Source: Tenacibaculum adriaticum (lineage in GTDB: Bacteria; Bacteroidota; Bacteroidia; Flavobacteriales; Flavobacteriaceae). Taken from it: DNA of 64,000 nt. Where the stretch lies: NCBI RefSeq assembly GCF_008124875.1, contig NZ_VNIA01000006.1, positions 19,069 through 83,068 of the forward strand. Direction: 5' to 3'. The notes below the pieces were generated by a model, which worked only from the letters and a program-made list of their open reading frames with translations, had not been told where the DNA came from and made no database searches. Positions 42,692 through 51,891 of this stretch are shown here, piece by piece; position 1 is the first letter of the stretch; each line of letters starts with the position of its first letter. The position numbers and the translations under genes were made by a program.

Positions 42692-44464
42692 TTACATCCT
42701 CTCAGGAACCTGAATTCCTAATAAGCTGAATGCCGATTTTATAGTGTCTGCTACCTTTTTAGATAGTTGAACACGGAATATCTTTTTATCTATATTTTCT
42801 TCACCTAATATATGTACGTTTTGATAAAAAGAATTGAACTCTTTTACCAAATCGTAGGTGTAATTTGCAATAACAGCAGGCGAATATTTTTTAGCAGCTA
42901 ACTGAATTACTTCAGGATATAACTCTAATTGTTTAATGAGTTCCTTTTCTTTTTCGTGTAAATCAATTGTTACCTTTTTAGAAAAATCAAAATCTGTTTT
43001 TCTAATAATTGATTGAATCCTTGCATAGGTGTATTGAATAAAAGGTCCTGTATTTCCTTGGAAATCTACCGAATCTTTAGGGTCAAACAAAATACGTTTT
43101 GTTGGGTCTACTTTTAAAATAAAATACTTCAAAGCACCCAAACCAATCATTTTGTATAACTCTTCCTTTTCGGTATCAGAATAGCCTTCTAGTTTCCCTA
43201 ATTCTTGAGAAATTTCGCGAGCAGTATCGGTCATTTCCGTCATTAAATCATCAGCATCAACCACGGTTCCCTCACGAGATTTCATTTTTCCAGAAGGTAA
43301 ATCTACCATTCCGTAACTTAAATGAAATAATTGTTCCGCCCAAGAGTATCCTAATTTCTTTAAGATTAAGAATAATACTTTAAAGTGATAATCTTGTTCG
43401 TTACCAACGGTGTACACCATTCCGTTAATTGAAGGATGATCTTTTACACGTTGTATCGCGGTACCAATATCTTGCGTCATGTAAACGGCAGTACCGTCTG
43501 AACGTAACACAAGTTTTTCGTCTAATCCGTCTTCAGTTAAATCACACCAAACTGAACCGTCTTCTTTTTGATAAAAAACACCTTTTTGTAAACCTTCATC
43601 CACAACTTCTTTACCTAAAAGATAGGTGTTGCTTTCGTAATATAAGGCATCAAAATCAACTCCCATGTTTTTATAGGTAACGTCAAATCCGTCATATACC
43701 CATTGGTTCATGGTTTTCCAAAGAGAAACTACTTTTTCATCACCAGCTTCCCATTTACGTAACATTTCTTGCGCTTCTAGTAAAAGAGGTGCTTCTTTTT
43801 TAGCCTCTTCTTCGGTTTTACCTTGAGCAACTAAATCAGCAATTTCCTTTTTATATTCTTGATCAAATTTTACGTAGTAATTTCCAACCAGTTTATCTCC
43901 TTTTAATCCGGTAGACTCAGGTGTTTCCCCATTTCCAAATTTTTCCCAAGCCAACATCGACTTACAAATGTGAATACCACGATCGTTAATAATTTGGGTT
44001 TTGAACACGTTTTTACCCGATGCTTTTAAAATTTCGGCAACCGAGTATCCTAGTAAGTTATTACGAACATGACCTAAGTGTAAGGGTTTGTTGGTGTTAG
44101 GTGATGAATACTCAACCATAACCGATTGCTTATCAGTAGGCATTGCCAATCCGAAGTTGTTATCTGTGTAAATAGTATTGAAAAAATTGGTGTAAAAACT
44201 ATCTTCAATTACTAAGTTTAAAAAACCTTTAACAACATTATAGTTGTTTATTTCTGAAACATTTTTAACTAAATATTTTCCTAAATCTTCACCAATTTGA
44301 ACAGGATTTCCTTTTTTGTAGCGTAATAACGGAAACACAACTACGGTGATGTCTCCTTCAAAATCTTTACGGGTTGCTTGGAATTCTACTGACGGAATTT
44401 CGGTTTCATACAAACTTAAAAATCCTTCTTTTACTTTCGCTTCGATTAACGATTGAATGTTCAT
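42692..44464 (-). CDS. argS: Arginyl-tRNA synthetase
   Basis: 590 residues. The HIGH motif appears as HLGH (PNTNKPLHLGHVRNNLLG), the KMSK loop as GKMKSREG, and DALRY-type arginine-binding residues, all typical of bacterial ArgS. It charges tRNA-Arg. A TAATTTTG -7 box (44485-44492 read leftward) lies just before the start. Confidence 0.97.
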   Translation of the reverse strand: MNIQSLIEAKVKEGFLSLYETEIPSVEFQATRKDFEGDITVVVFPLLRYKKGNPVQIGEDLGKYLVKNVSEINNYNVVKGFLNLVIEDSFYTNFFNTIYTDNNFGLAMPTDKQSVMVEYSSPNTNKPLHLGHVRNNLLGYSVAEILKASGKNVFKTQIINDRGIHICKSMLAWEKFGNGETPESTGLKGDKLVGNYYVKFDQEYKKEIADLVAQGKTEEEAKKEAPLLLEAQEMLRKWEAGDEKVVSLWKTMNQWVYDGFDVTYKNMGVDFDALYYESNTYLLGKEVVDEGLQKGVFYQKEDGSVWCDLTEDGLDEKLVLRSDGTAVYMTQDIGTAIQRVKDHPSINGMVYTVGNEQDYHFKVLFLILKKLGYSWAEQLFHLSYGMVDLPSGKMKSREGTVVDADDLMTEMTDTAREISQELGKLEGYSDTEKEELYKMIGLGALKYFILKVDPTKRILFDPKDSVDFQGNTGPFIQYTYARIQSIIRKTDFDFSKKVTIDLHEKEKELIKQLELYPEVIQLAAKKYSPAVIANYTYDLVKEFNSFYQNVHILGEENIDKKIFRVQLSKKVADTIKSAFSLLGIQVPERM

Positions 44465-44484
44465 TAGCTAAAAAAATTGAGTAG

Positions 44485-44492
44485 CAAAATTA
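44485..44492 (-). promoter_or_regulatory. Likely -7 box of argS
   Basis: Read leftward TAATTTTG matches TAnnTTTG, about 21-28 bases before the start codon. No clear -33 element was found. Confidence 0.5.
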
Positions 44493-44539
44493 CATAATTT
44501 TATTTGTTTTTTAAGAGGATTTTTGGCTTAGAATAATTG

Positions 44540-44547
44540 TATTTTTG
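44540..44547 (+). promoter_or_regulatory. -7 box of the YkgJ-like gene
   Basis: TATTTTTG lies 4 bases before ATG 44552, so transcription probably begins at or near the start codon, giving a leaderless mRNA unless translation uses a later ATG (44558). Confidence 0.45.
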
Positions 44548-44551
44548 CAGC

Positions 44552-45055
44552 ATGGATATGGACAAAGATTTAGAAAACTTACCAAGACTTGCAAAAGACG
44601 CTTTAGAAGAAAATAAAAAATATTTTCAACGTTTAAAAAAACGAACTCCAAAACGTTTGGATTTATTAATGCAAGAACTACATGAAGAAGAGTTTGAAAA
44701 AACAGACTGTTTAACTTGTGGAAATTGCTGTAAGACTACAAGTCCAATCTTTACGGAAAAAGATATTGAACGTATTTCGAAGCATTTAAGAATGAAAGTT
44801 ATTGATTTTACAAATCAATACTTACAAAGAGATGAAGATAATTTTATGGTCTTGCAATCGGCTCCGTGTACTTTTTTAGACGAACGAGATAATACCTGTT
44901 TTATTTATGACGTTCGCCCCAAAGCATGTGCAGAATATCCGCATACCAATCGTAAAAAGTTTATCCAATTAGCTAATTTAACCATTAAAAATACAGAGGT
45001 TTGTCCTGCAACCTACAGAATTGTACAGGAATTGAAGAAACGATTGCCTCAATAA
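44552..45055 (+). CDS. YkgJ-family cysteine cluster protein
   Basis: 167 residues from ATG 44552. Cysteines in ETDCLTCGNCCKTTSPI-like CLTCGNCC, CTFLDERDNTCFIYDVRPKACAEYP and VCPATYR match the YkgJ/zinc- or iron-binding CxxCxxCC family (Pfam 'putative zinc- or iron-chelating'). Function is unclear. A leaderless promoter is likely. Not linked to argS, which is divergent. Confidence 0.88.
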   Translation: MDMDKDLENLPRLAKDALEENKKYFQRLKKRTPKRLDLLMQELHEEEFEKTDCLTCGNCCKTTSPIFTEKDIERISKHLRMKVIDFTNQYLQRDEDNFMVLQSAPCTFLDERDNTCFIYDVRPKACAEYPHTNRKKFIQLANLTIKNTEVCPATYRIVQELKKRLPQ

Positions 45056-45090
45056 GTATTGCTTAATATTTTTTATTAATTATTTTTTTG

Positions 45091-45702
45091 ATGAAAACTA
45101 TCTCCGATTCAGATTGTCAATTATTATATGATTACATGCAATTGGCCGCCCCTATAAGTGATGATTTTTTTTCAGAACTAATTAAGTATTTTAAAAAAAG
45201 GAAATTTGCAAAAGGTGAAACCATTTTAAAAGAAGGTGAAATAGCGTTTAGATCTAATATTGTAATCAAGGGAGTAGTTCATCAGTTTGTTTATGATGAA
45301 GACATTCCCATTACAACTAACATTAGCCCAAAGGGTTTCGCATTTAACAGTCTTAAAAGTTATATGGAAAGAACCCCTTCTATAGAAATACAGGAAGCCA
45401 TTACAGATGTCGAAATACTATCTATAGAAAAGAAGGATCTTGAAATGCTCTCAAAAAAGTGGACCGAAATGGCCTACATTATGTATAAAATTCATGAATC
45501 TATTTTATTAGACAGAGAAAACAGGATGAGCCTGCTTCAATACCGAAACCCATCAAAAAGATTTCAACTTTTCCATGAAATGGAAGAGCGATCAAATTCG
45601 ATGTTGAAAAGCACCCCTGATAAATATATTGCCAGTTATTTAAACATGACCCCTCAGCAATATAGTAAGGAAAAACGCCTTCAAAAAAGATTGTATAAAT
45701 AA
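45091..45702 (+). CDS. Crp/Fnr-family transcriptional regulator
   Basis: 203 residues from ATG 45091, the first base after a TTG that would also be in frame. A cyclic-nucleotide-binding-like domain at residues 30-115 (FAKGETILKEGEIAFRSNIVIKGVV) and a C-terminal region with a weak helix-turn-helix (DKYIASYLNMTPQQYSKEKRL). Ligand and targets are unknown. Situated before a leucine-rich-repeat lipoprotein gene, which it may control. Confidence 0.85.
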   Translation: MKTISDSDCQLLYDYMQLAAPISDDFFSELIKYFKKRKFAKGETILKEGEIAFRSNIVIKGVVHQFVYDEDIPITTNISPKGFAFNSLKSYMERTPSIEIQEAITDVEILSIEKKDLEMLSKKWTEMAYIMYKIHESILLDRENRMSLLQYRNPSKRFQLFHEMEERSNSMLKSTPDKYIASYLNMTPQQYSKEKRLQKRLYK

Positions 45703-45802
45703 GTTCTTGCATAAAAAAGGCATAGACTTACCTGGAGATAACTTTAGAATTGTCAAGATTTTATTATTTAGCCTAATCTTTGATCAATTTTATTTTTAGA
45801 AC

Positions 45803-47170
45803 ATGTTAAAACATATAAATTTTATTTTAGTATCCGTTATCTTGTCTGGGCTCTTTTTAAATTCTTGTAGTAAAAAGGACAATAATCCAATTTTGAGTAA
45901 TGAGAAAGAGATTGTGAGCTTTGTATTTAAATCGCAAAATAATGAGGCGCTTAATTCAGATATTGCTGCTCAAATTAATCAAGAAGACAAAACGATTACG
46001 ATTACAGTACCTTATGGAACAAATATAACAGCTTTGGTACCTACCTTAGAAGTATCTGAATACGCAACTTTTTCTCCTGAAGGAATAATGGATTTTACTA
46101 ATCCAGTTACTTATACCGTTACTTCTCAAAACCAAACTACCGCAGATTATAATGTTATTGTTGAAATTGAGCCTCTTTCACAAAGAGAGGTGTTAATAGC
46201 TATTTTCAATGCTAATCAAAGTAATTATTTGGATTGGAATATAACTAATGATGATATCAGTACATGGAGTCGTGTAGTTGTTGATGATGAAGGTTATGTG
46301 ATTGAATTAGATTTTTACAATGTTAATTTAGAAACAATCCCAACAGAGATTAAACATTTAACTCATTTAAGTAAGTTAAATTTAAATGATAACAATATTC
46401 AAACTCTCCCTGCTGAAATAGGGAGTCTAGGAAATTTAACAAATTTAAGTTTGTATGATAACAATATTAATACTCTTCCTATTGAAATAGGAAATTTAAT
46501 AAATTTAATAAACTTGAATATTTCTAGAAATGCTATACAAACTTTACCTGAAAGTATAGGTGATCTTACCAAATTAAAGATTTTGGGAGCAGGTTTAAAT
46601 GAATTAGAAAGTCTACCTGAAGAAATAGGAAATATGACAGCTTTGGAAGAATTACAAGTATTTAATAATTTATTGACGGAAATACCAGAAAGTATAGGTA
46701 ATCTTTCTAATTTAATAGACTTAAACTTGGGACGTAATCAAATAACTGACATACCTAATTCAATTAAACACTTAAGTAAATTAACAAAGCTAAGTTTGCC
46801 TTCAAATCAAATACAGAATATCCCTGAAGAGGTGTTTATGTTATCAGAATTAACATTTTTACATTTATTTTCTAATCAGCTTACTGTTATTTCGTCAGAA
46901 ATTGAAAACCTTAATAAATTAGAATTTTTATATTTAGGAGGTAATCAGCTATCTGAAGTTCCGGAGCAGATAGGAAACTTAAGTAATTTAAAAGGGTTGT
47001 ATTTTCAAGATAATCAACTGGAAAGTGTACCTTTTCAAATAGGAAATTTAACAAGATTAGAGCAGTTGTTTTTACAGGATAACCTCTTAACTACTATTCC
47101 ACAAGAAATATGTGATTTAGAAAATGCAGGTACTGTTATTACTAAAGATTCGGCAGTAACTTGTGAGTAA
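45803..47170 (+). CDS. Leucine-rich-repeat lipoprotein
   Basis: 455 residues. A lipoprotein signal with lipobox LNSC (ILSGLFLNSCSKKDN), a DUF5018-like beta domain (about residues 35-120), and 12 leucine-rich repeats of 23 residues (pattern LxxLxLxxNxLxxLPxxIGNLxx) from about 175 to the end, closed by a cysteine pair (ICDLENAGTVITKDSAVTCE). Exposed on the outer membrane, it probably binds proteins or glycans. The partner is unknown. A weak terminator follows at 47199. Confidence 0.9.
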   Translation: MLKHINFILVSVILSGLFLNSCSKKDNNPILSNEKEIVSFVFKSQNNEALNSDIAAQINQEDKTITITVPYGTNITALVPTLEVSEYATFSPEGIMDFTNPVTYTVTSQNQTTADYNVIVEIEPLSQREVLIAIFNANQSNYLDWNITNDDISTWSRVVVDDEGYVIELDFYNVNLETIPTEIKHLTHLSKLNLNDNNIQTLPAEIGSLGNLTNLSLYDNNINTLPIEIGNLINLINLNISRNAIQTLPESIGDLTKLKILGAGLNELESLPEEIGNMTALEELQVFNNLLTEIPESIGNLSNLIDLNLGRNQITDIPNSIKHLSKLTKLSLPSNQIQNIPEEVFMLSELTFLHLFSNQLTVISSEIENLNKLEFLYLGGNQLSEVPEQIGNLSNLKGLYFQDNQLESVPFQIGNLTRLEQLFLQDNLLTTIPQEICDLENAGTVITKDSAVTCE

Positions 47171-47198
47171 ACTTTCAAAAAATACATTATTAATAACG

Positions 47199-47229
47199 AA
47201 ACTCATAGAAATTTTTCTCTGAGTTTTTA
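47199..47229 (+). terminator. Terminator after the LRR lipoprotein gene
   Basis: AAACTCA pairs with TGAGTTT with additional AGAAA/TTTCT pairing inside, then TTTTATT. Mostly A/T but well formed. Confidence 0.65.
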
Positions 47230-47367
47230 TTTTATACATAAATGATAAAAATTCATGATTTTTAAGATAAAGTTTTATTATTTTGATTGTATTTTTCAAG
47301 GATGAACAAACCTGTAACGATAACTATCATCAAAAATTCTTATTTTTAGAGAAAATAAAATTATCTC

Positions 47368-48210
47368 TTGGAAACAATACTAAACTATTTTGAAACCATT
47401 CCTTCTTCTCATAGAAGTATCATTTTGGTGGGTGGAATTACCTTTTTTTGGTTATTAGAAGGCGCTGTGCCTTTATTTAAATTCAACTATAAAAAGTGGA
47501 AACATGCATGGCCTAATCTGTTTTTTACTGTAACAACGATTGTAGTTAATTTCGGATTGGCTTTTTTATTATTGAATACTGCCGATTGGGTAAAAGCTAA
47601 CAATTTCGGAATTATTAATTGGTTGCCTGAAATGCCATTATGGTTATATGCGGTATTGGGTGTTTTATTTTTAGATTTCTTCGGAGCTTATTTAGCGCAT
47701 TTTACTGAGCATAAAGTGAAAACTTTATGGATGGTACATTTGGTACATCATACTGATCATAATGTAGATACAACTACAGCAAATAGACATCATCCGTTAG
47801 AAAGTGTAATTCGATTTGTATTTACACTAGTTGGTGTTTTTTTAGTAGGAACCCCTATCGGGATTATCATGTTGTACCAATCTGTATCGTTAATAGCTAC
47901 ACAGTTTGGTCATGCCAATATTAAAATGAACAGAAAAGTCGATAAATTATTGAGTTATGTTATTGTATCGCCTGATATGCATAAAGTACATCATCATAAT
48001 TTATTACCTTATACAGATTCTAACTATGGAAATATATTCTCTGTTTGGGATAGACTTTTCGGAACCTACATGGAACTTGATCGTGATAAAATAGTATATG
48101 GAGTAGATACGTTTCCTGATGAAGTAGCCAATTCTAATTTAAAAGAATTATTGAAACAACCTTTTAAAGGATATAGAAAACCAACTAATTTGGAGGAATT
48201 GCCTCAATAA
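47368..48210 (+). CDS. Sterol desaturase / fatty acid hydroxylase superfamily enzyme, TTG start
   Basis: 280 residues with membrane segments and di-iron histidine clusters (AHFTEHKVKTLWMVHLVHHTDHNVDTTTANRHHP and MHKVHHHNLLPY). No in-frame ATG fits, so translation probably starts at TTG 47368. Related at the motif level to the enzyme at 19143 but divergent. Substrate unknown; carotenoid-, sterol-like- or fatty acid-hydroxylase are the family options. Confidence 0.88.
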   Translation: METILNYFETIPSSHRSIILVGGITFFWLLEGAVPLFKFNYKKWKHAWPNLFFTVTTIVVNFGLAFLLLNTADWVKANNFGIINWLPEMPLWLYAVLGVLFLDFFGAYLAHFTEHKVKTLWMVHLVHHTDHNVDTTTANRHHPLESVIRFVFTLVGVFLVGTPIGIIMLYQSVSLIATQFGHANIKMNRKVDKLLSYVIVSPDMHKVHHHNLLPYTDSNYGNIFSVWDRLFGTYMELDRDKIVYGVDTFPDEVANSNLKELLKQPFKGYRKPTNLEELPQ

Positions 48211-49278
48211 TTATTTGATAAATATATTTTCAAGATTTTTAATGTATCCTTTCATTTTTACACCAGATAAATTTGTTAGGATAGCAATAGTAATTTCTTC
48301 TTCAGGATAGATTAATAAGTAAGAAGAGGCTCCAATTCCTCCTCCAGAATGACTTAATTTTAACGTGTTATTTGTAGTTTTAGAAATACTAACTCCAATT
48401 CCATAATTTGTTTTTTTGCCATCGAAAGTCTTGTTTGAAGTTGTAATTTCAGATAAGGATTTTGAGCTAATTATTTTTGGATTTATAAACTCATTACCAA
48501 ACAAAACTAAATCTTCAGATGTAGATAAAAAACCACCACCTGCAGCTTTAAATTCATTATTCACATTAGGGCCAATTAATGCTTTACCTTTTCTATTTAT
48601 ATAGAATTTAGTTCTATTATTATTTTCTTTGTCGGCTATATCTAGAGTAGTATTACTCATGTTTAAGGGATTGAAAACTTCATCATTCATGTATTTAAAA
48701 AAATCTTCATTTGAAGCATTTTGAATAACAACACTTAATAAATTCCAGCCGTAGGTACTATATTTAAACTTTTCACCAGGTTTAAAGAGCAACTCTGAAT
48801 TTTTAAAAATCTCTAGCCCTTGTACAATAGACATTTTTTTGTTTATTAAAAACTCGTTTCCTTTATAATGTCTTATACCTGCTAGATGGCTTCCAATTTG
48901 ACGAAGGGAAAAATCATATTTTTTTTCAGGGAAATCTGGAACATGTTTATACAAACTATCATCAAAATCTAATTTATTATTATCTAAAAGTTTAGCCAAA
49001 GCAATTGATGTAAGTGTTTTTGATATACTTGCAATTCTAAATTGTGTAGAAGTTGGAGATACTTTTTTCTTGTTTTCTAAATCTGAGTATCCAAAACCTT
49101 CTGACCAAATAATTTTTCCTTTATAGGATGCAGAAATAGAGAGTCCAGGTATTTTCTGTACCTCTAGGAAATCTTTAGTAACAACTTCAGCTTCTATTAT
49201 CTCCTTTTCAAATTGTGCATTTGATATAACAGAAGAAAATAAAAGTATTATTAAAATTACTTTACAATAGTTATTCAT
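48211..49278 (-). CDS. Serine hydrolase, class C beta-lactamase-like
   Basis: 355 residues with a signal peptide (LIILLFSSVISNAQ). Motif SxxK is SISK (with T), the YxN element is in YSTYGWNLL, and the HxG-like motif is HSGGG. The family includes esterases, D-Ala carboxypeptidases and beta-lactamases. Not a resistance gene by itself. The ATG overlaps the upstream helical gene's stop by 4 bases, so they are coupled. Confidence 0.87.
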   Translation of the reverse strand: MNNYCKVILIILLFSSVISNAQFEKEIIEAEVVTKDFLEVQKIPGLSISASYKGKIIWSEGFGYSDLENKKKVSPTSTQFRIASISKTLTSIALAKLLDNNKLDFDDSLYKHVPDFPEKKYDFSLRQIGSHLAGIRHYKGNEFLINKKMSIVQGLEIFKNSELLFKPGEKFKYSTYGWNLLSVVIQNASNEDFFKYMNDEVFNPLNMSNTTLDIADKENNNRTKFYINRKGKALIGPNVNNEFKAAGGGFLSTSEDLVLFGNEFINPKIISSKSLSEITTSNKTFDGKKTNYGIGVSISKTTNNTLKLSHSGGGIGASSYLLIYPEEEITIAILTNLSGVKMKGYIKNLENIFIK

Positions 49279-49862
49279 AACTTTTTTTGGTTAAAATTCT
49301 GTATTAGTTTTAAAATCTTTCTTCCTCTAGCTTCGCATCCTTTACTTTGATGAATCACATCATTTCTAATAATATGTTCTAATTCGGGGTGAATCCAATC
49401 TTTTTGTAATCCGAACAAATATAAAGTATTCATGGTGTATGCTTTTACTGCAATTTTTTGATTGGTAATTAACCAATCAAAACCAGTTTCAATAATTCGT
49501 TCTATTTGATCATTAGTTAAAACGTTCTTTATTTTATGCGAATTTTTAGAGGTATAAGCGGTTGCAATATGTTTACAAATTTTAGCGCACGTACGAACCG
49601 AACCATCAAAATGAACTTTATGGATGTTTTTGGTGAATTCTTCTAAATGTGGGAGTAATAAATCTAATCCGTTGTGAGTACAAATCCATTCTAAGATCCA
49701 TGCAGCACGAACAGATAATTTAGTATCAACTTGAAACGTTGTAGAAACTAAATAAGGAAATAGCGTAGGTGTTTTTAAGATCGTTTTCGCAGCTGCGTCT
49801 CTATTTTTTCGTTTGGCATTCTCAACTTTTATCAAAATGGTGTTTAAAAATTCTTGATTCAC
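49275..49862 (-). CDS. Helical-repeat (HEAT-like) hypothetical protein
   Basis: 195 residues, almost all alpha-helical by composition (AWILEWICTHNGLDLLLPHLEEF, AKICKHIATAYTSKNSHK, TMNTLYLFGLQKDWIHPELEHIIR). I do not recognise a catalytic site; a HEAT/ARM-type repeat scaffold is likely. Similar short proteins are sometimes labelled adenylosuccinate lyase in databases, but no lyase signature is seen. Coupled to the serine hydrolase gene. Confidence 0.6.
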   Translation of the reverse strand: MNQEFLNTILIKVENAKRKNRDAAAKTILKTPTLFPYLVSTTFQVDTKLSVRAAWILEWICTHNGLDLLLPHLEEFTKNIHKVHFDGSVRTCAKICKHIATAYTSKNSHKIKNVLTNDQIERIIETGFDWLITNQKIAVKAYTMNTLYLFGLQKDWIHPELEHIIRNDVIHQSKGCEARGRKILKLIQNFNQKKL

Positions 49863-49906
49863 CTTGGTATGGTTTGTGTATATTTGTTTTAAAATTATTC
49901 ATCCCC

Positions 49907-50599
49907 ATGATAAATATAAAAAGACTATTTATAGGAACTATTGTATTCTCATTTTTTTTCGTTTCAAATGCAATTTCTCAAAATGTAAATAAAGTAGATG
50001 AAAATGGAGAACGAATAGGTGTTTGGCGTAAATACTACGAAAACGGCAAAATTCGTTATACAGGTAATTTTAAAGAAGGGAAAGAAGTCGGTACGTTTAA
50101 GTTTTATAACAAATCTTCTTCGTTTCCATCTATTATCAAAGAATTTTCGACAAGTTCAGATTCTGCTATGGTAAAATTTTATACGCCAAAAGGTAAGTTG
50201 AAGTCTGAAGGAGTCATGATAGGTAAAAATAGAGTAGGGAAGTGGATGTATTACTTCTCTGATGGAAAAATATTTTCTGAAGAATTTTATGTTGATGGAA
50301 AACTTAATGGAGTTTTAAAAAATTATTACCCTAACGGAAAAGTAACGGAAGAATCTCACTATAGCAATGGACTTAAAAACGGGATTTCTAAAACTTTTTC
50401 GGATGATGGAATTTTAATCGAAGAAGTAATATATGCAGATGGGAAATTAAACGGATTAGGTAAATATTTCGATTTAAAAGGAAACCTGAAAGAAAAAGGA
50501 ATGCATAAGGACGGAAAACGTGATGGGAAATGGGAATTTTATATGGATGGTGAGTTGGCAGAAAAGAAACGTGTTACCCATTCTATTAAAAAACAGTAA
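49907..50599 (+). CDS. MORN-repeat (YwqK-like) secreted protein
   Basis: 230 residues from the ATG at 49907, preceded by a TATATTTG box (49879-49886); the long upstream frame is rejected. A signal peptide (LFIGTIVFSFFFVSNAISQ) and then repeated short motifs of the YwqK/MORN type (RKYYENGKIRYTGNFKEGKEVG; YYFSDGKIFSEEFY; YYPNGKVTEES). Such repeats form stacked beta hairpins. Function unknown. A second MORN-repeat protein lies beyond mnmA. Confidence 0.86.
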   Translation: MINIKRLFIGTIVFSFFFVSNAISQNVNKVDENGERIGVWRKYYENGKIRYTGNFKEGKEVGTFKFYNKSSSFPSIIKEFSTSSDSAMVKFYTPKGKLKSEGVMIGKNRVGKWMYYFSDGKIFSEEFYVDGKLNGVLKNYYPNGKVTEESHYSNGLKNGISKTFSDDGILIEEVIYADGKLNGLGKYFDLKGNLKEKGMHKDGKRDGKWEFYMDGELAEKKRVTHSIKKQ

Positions 50600-50683
50600 T
50601 AATATTTATTGATGAAACCATCAATTCTTACAATCTTATAAATCCATTACAAATTCGTAAATTTGCACCCCAATTAAAAGAAA

Positions 50684-51871
50684 ATGAAAAGAGTAATTGT
50701 AGGACTTTCGGGAGGTGTAGATAGTAGTGTAACCGCATATTTATTAAAAGAACAAGGATACGAAGTTATTGGCTTATTTATGAAAAATTGGCACGATGAT
50801 TCGGTAACCGTTTCTGATGAATGTCCTTGGTTAGAAGATAGTAATGATGCAATGATTGTTGCTGAAAAACTCGGAATTCCTTTTCAAACAGTAGATTTAA
50901 GCGAGCAATACAAAGAACGTATTGTAGATTATATGTTCGATGAGTACGAAAAAGGGCGTACACCCAATCCAGATGTGTTATGTAACCGTGAAATAAAGTT
51001 TGATGTTTTTATGGACATCGCACTTAGTTTAGGGGCAGATTATGTAGCAACTGGTCATTACTGTAGAAAAGCAGAAGAAGTAATTAACGCGAAAACCGTT
51101 TACAAGTTATTGGCAGGAAAAGACAAGAATAAAGATCAGTCTTATTTTTTATGTCAATTATCGCAAAAGCAATTAGAAAAAGCTTTGTTTCCTATAGGGG
51201 AGCTTACCAAACCAGAAGTCAGAGAAATTGCTAAAAAAGCAGATTTAATTACGGCGGATAAAAAAGATTCTCAAGGATTGTGTTTTATTGGAAAAGTTAG
51301 ACTTCCAGAGTTTTTGCAACAAAAATTGAAGCCCAAAGAAGGGCTTATTGTTCAAATTCCTGAAAATTTTAATGACTATGTAAAATCAACTCCTCATTTT
51401 GAAAACAAACAAGCGGAGTTAGATTATTTTTCTACAAAATATAAGTATCATCTTAAAGACGGAAAAGTTGTTGGAAAGCACCAAGGAGCACATTATTTTA
51501 CCAAAGGGCAACGTAAAGGATTGGCTGTCGGAGGAACCAAAGAACCACTTTTTGTTATAGAAACTGATGTAGATGAAAATGTAATTTACACAGGAGAAGG
51601 AAAAAAGCATAAAGGATTATACAGAAGTGTGTTGTTTGTTTCTAACGAAGAATTACATTGGGTTCGTGAAGATTTGGCTTTAAAAACAGGTGAAACTATG
51701 AAAGTAGAAGCGCGTATTCGGTATCGTCAACCACTTGAAAAAGCAATTTTGCACAAAGTAGAAAACGGATTGTTTGTTGAATTCTTAAACCCACAATCAG
51801 CTATTCAAGAAGGACAATTTGTAGCTTGGTACAAGGTTGATGAATTATTAGGTTCGGGAATAATTTCTTAA
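50684..51871 (+). CDS. mnmA: tRNA 2-thiouridine(34) synthase MnmA
   Basis: 395 residues. PP-loop [10 protein letters not shown] near the start, catalytic cysteine in [12 protein letters not shown], a second cysteine in [10 protein letters not shown], and [10 protein letters not shown]. It introduces 2-thiouridine at the wobble position of tRNA-Lys, -Glu and -Gln. A TAAATTTG box (50658-50665) is a plausible -7 element. Two MORN-type genes flank it, which is a positional coincidence as far as known. Confidence 0.96.
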   Translation: MKRVIVGLSGGVDSSVTAYLLKEQGYEVIGLFMKNWHDDSVTVSDECPWLEDSNDAMIVAEKLGIPFQTVDLSEQYKERIVDYMFDEYEKGRTPNPDVLCNREIKFDVFMDIALSLGADYVATGHYCRKAEEVINAKTVYKLLAGKDKNKDQSYFLCQLSQKQLEKALFPIGELTKPEVREIAKKADLITADKKDSQGLCFIGKVRLPEFLQQKLKPKEGLIVQIPENFNDYVKSTPHFENKQAELDYFSTKYKYHLKDGKVVGKHQGAHYFTKGQRKGLAVGGTKEPLFVIETDVDENVIYTGEGKKHKGLYRSVLFVSNEELHWVREDLALKTGETMKVEARIRYRQPLEKAILHKVENGLFVEFLNPQSAIQEGQFVAWYKVDELLGSGIIS

Positions 51872-51891
51872 ATTACCTCCCAAAAAAATCT

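Noticed and set aside
46317..47140. DNA tandem repeat or CRISPR-like array in the LRR gene
   Set aside because: The periodicity is in protein (23 residues, 69 bases) with divergent bases, and the frame is intact.
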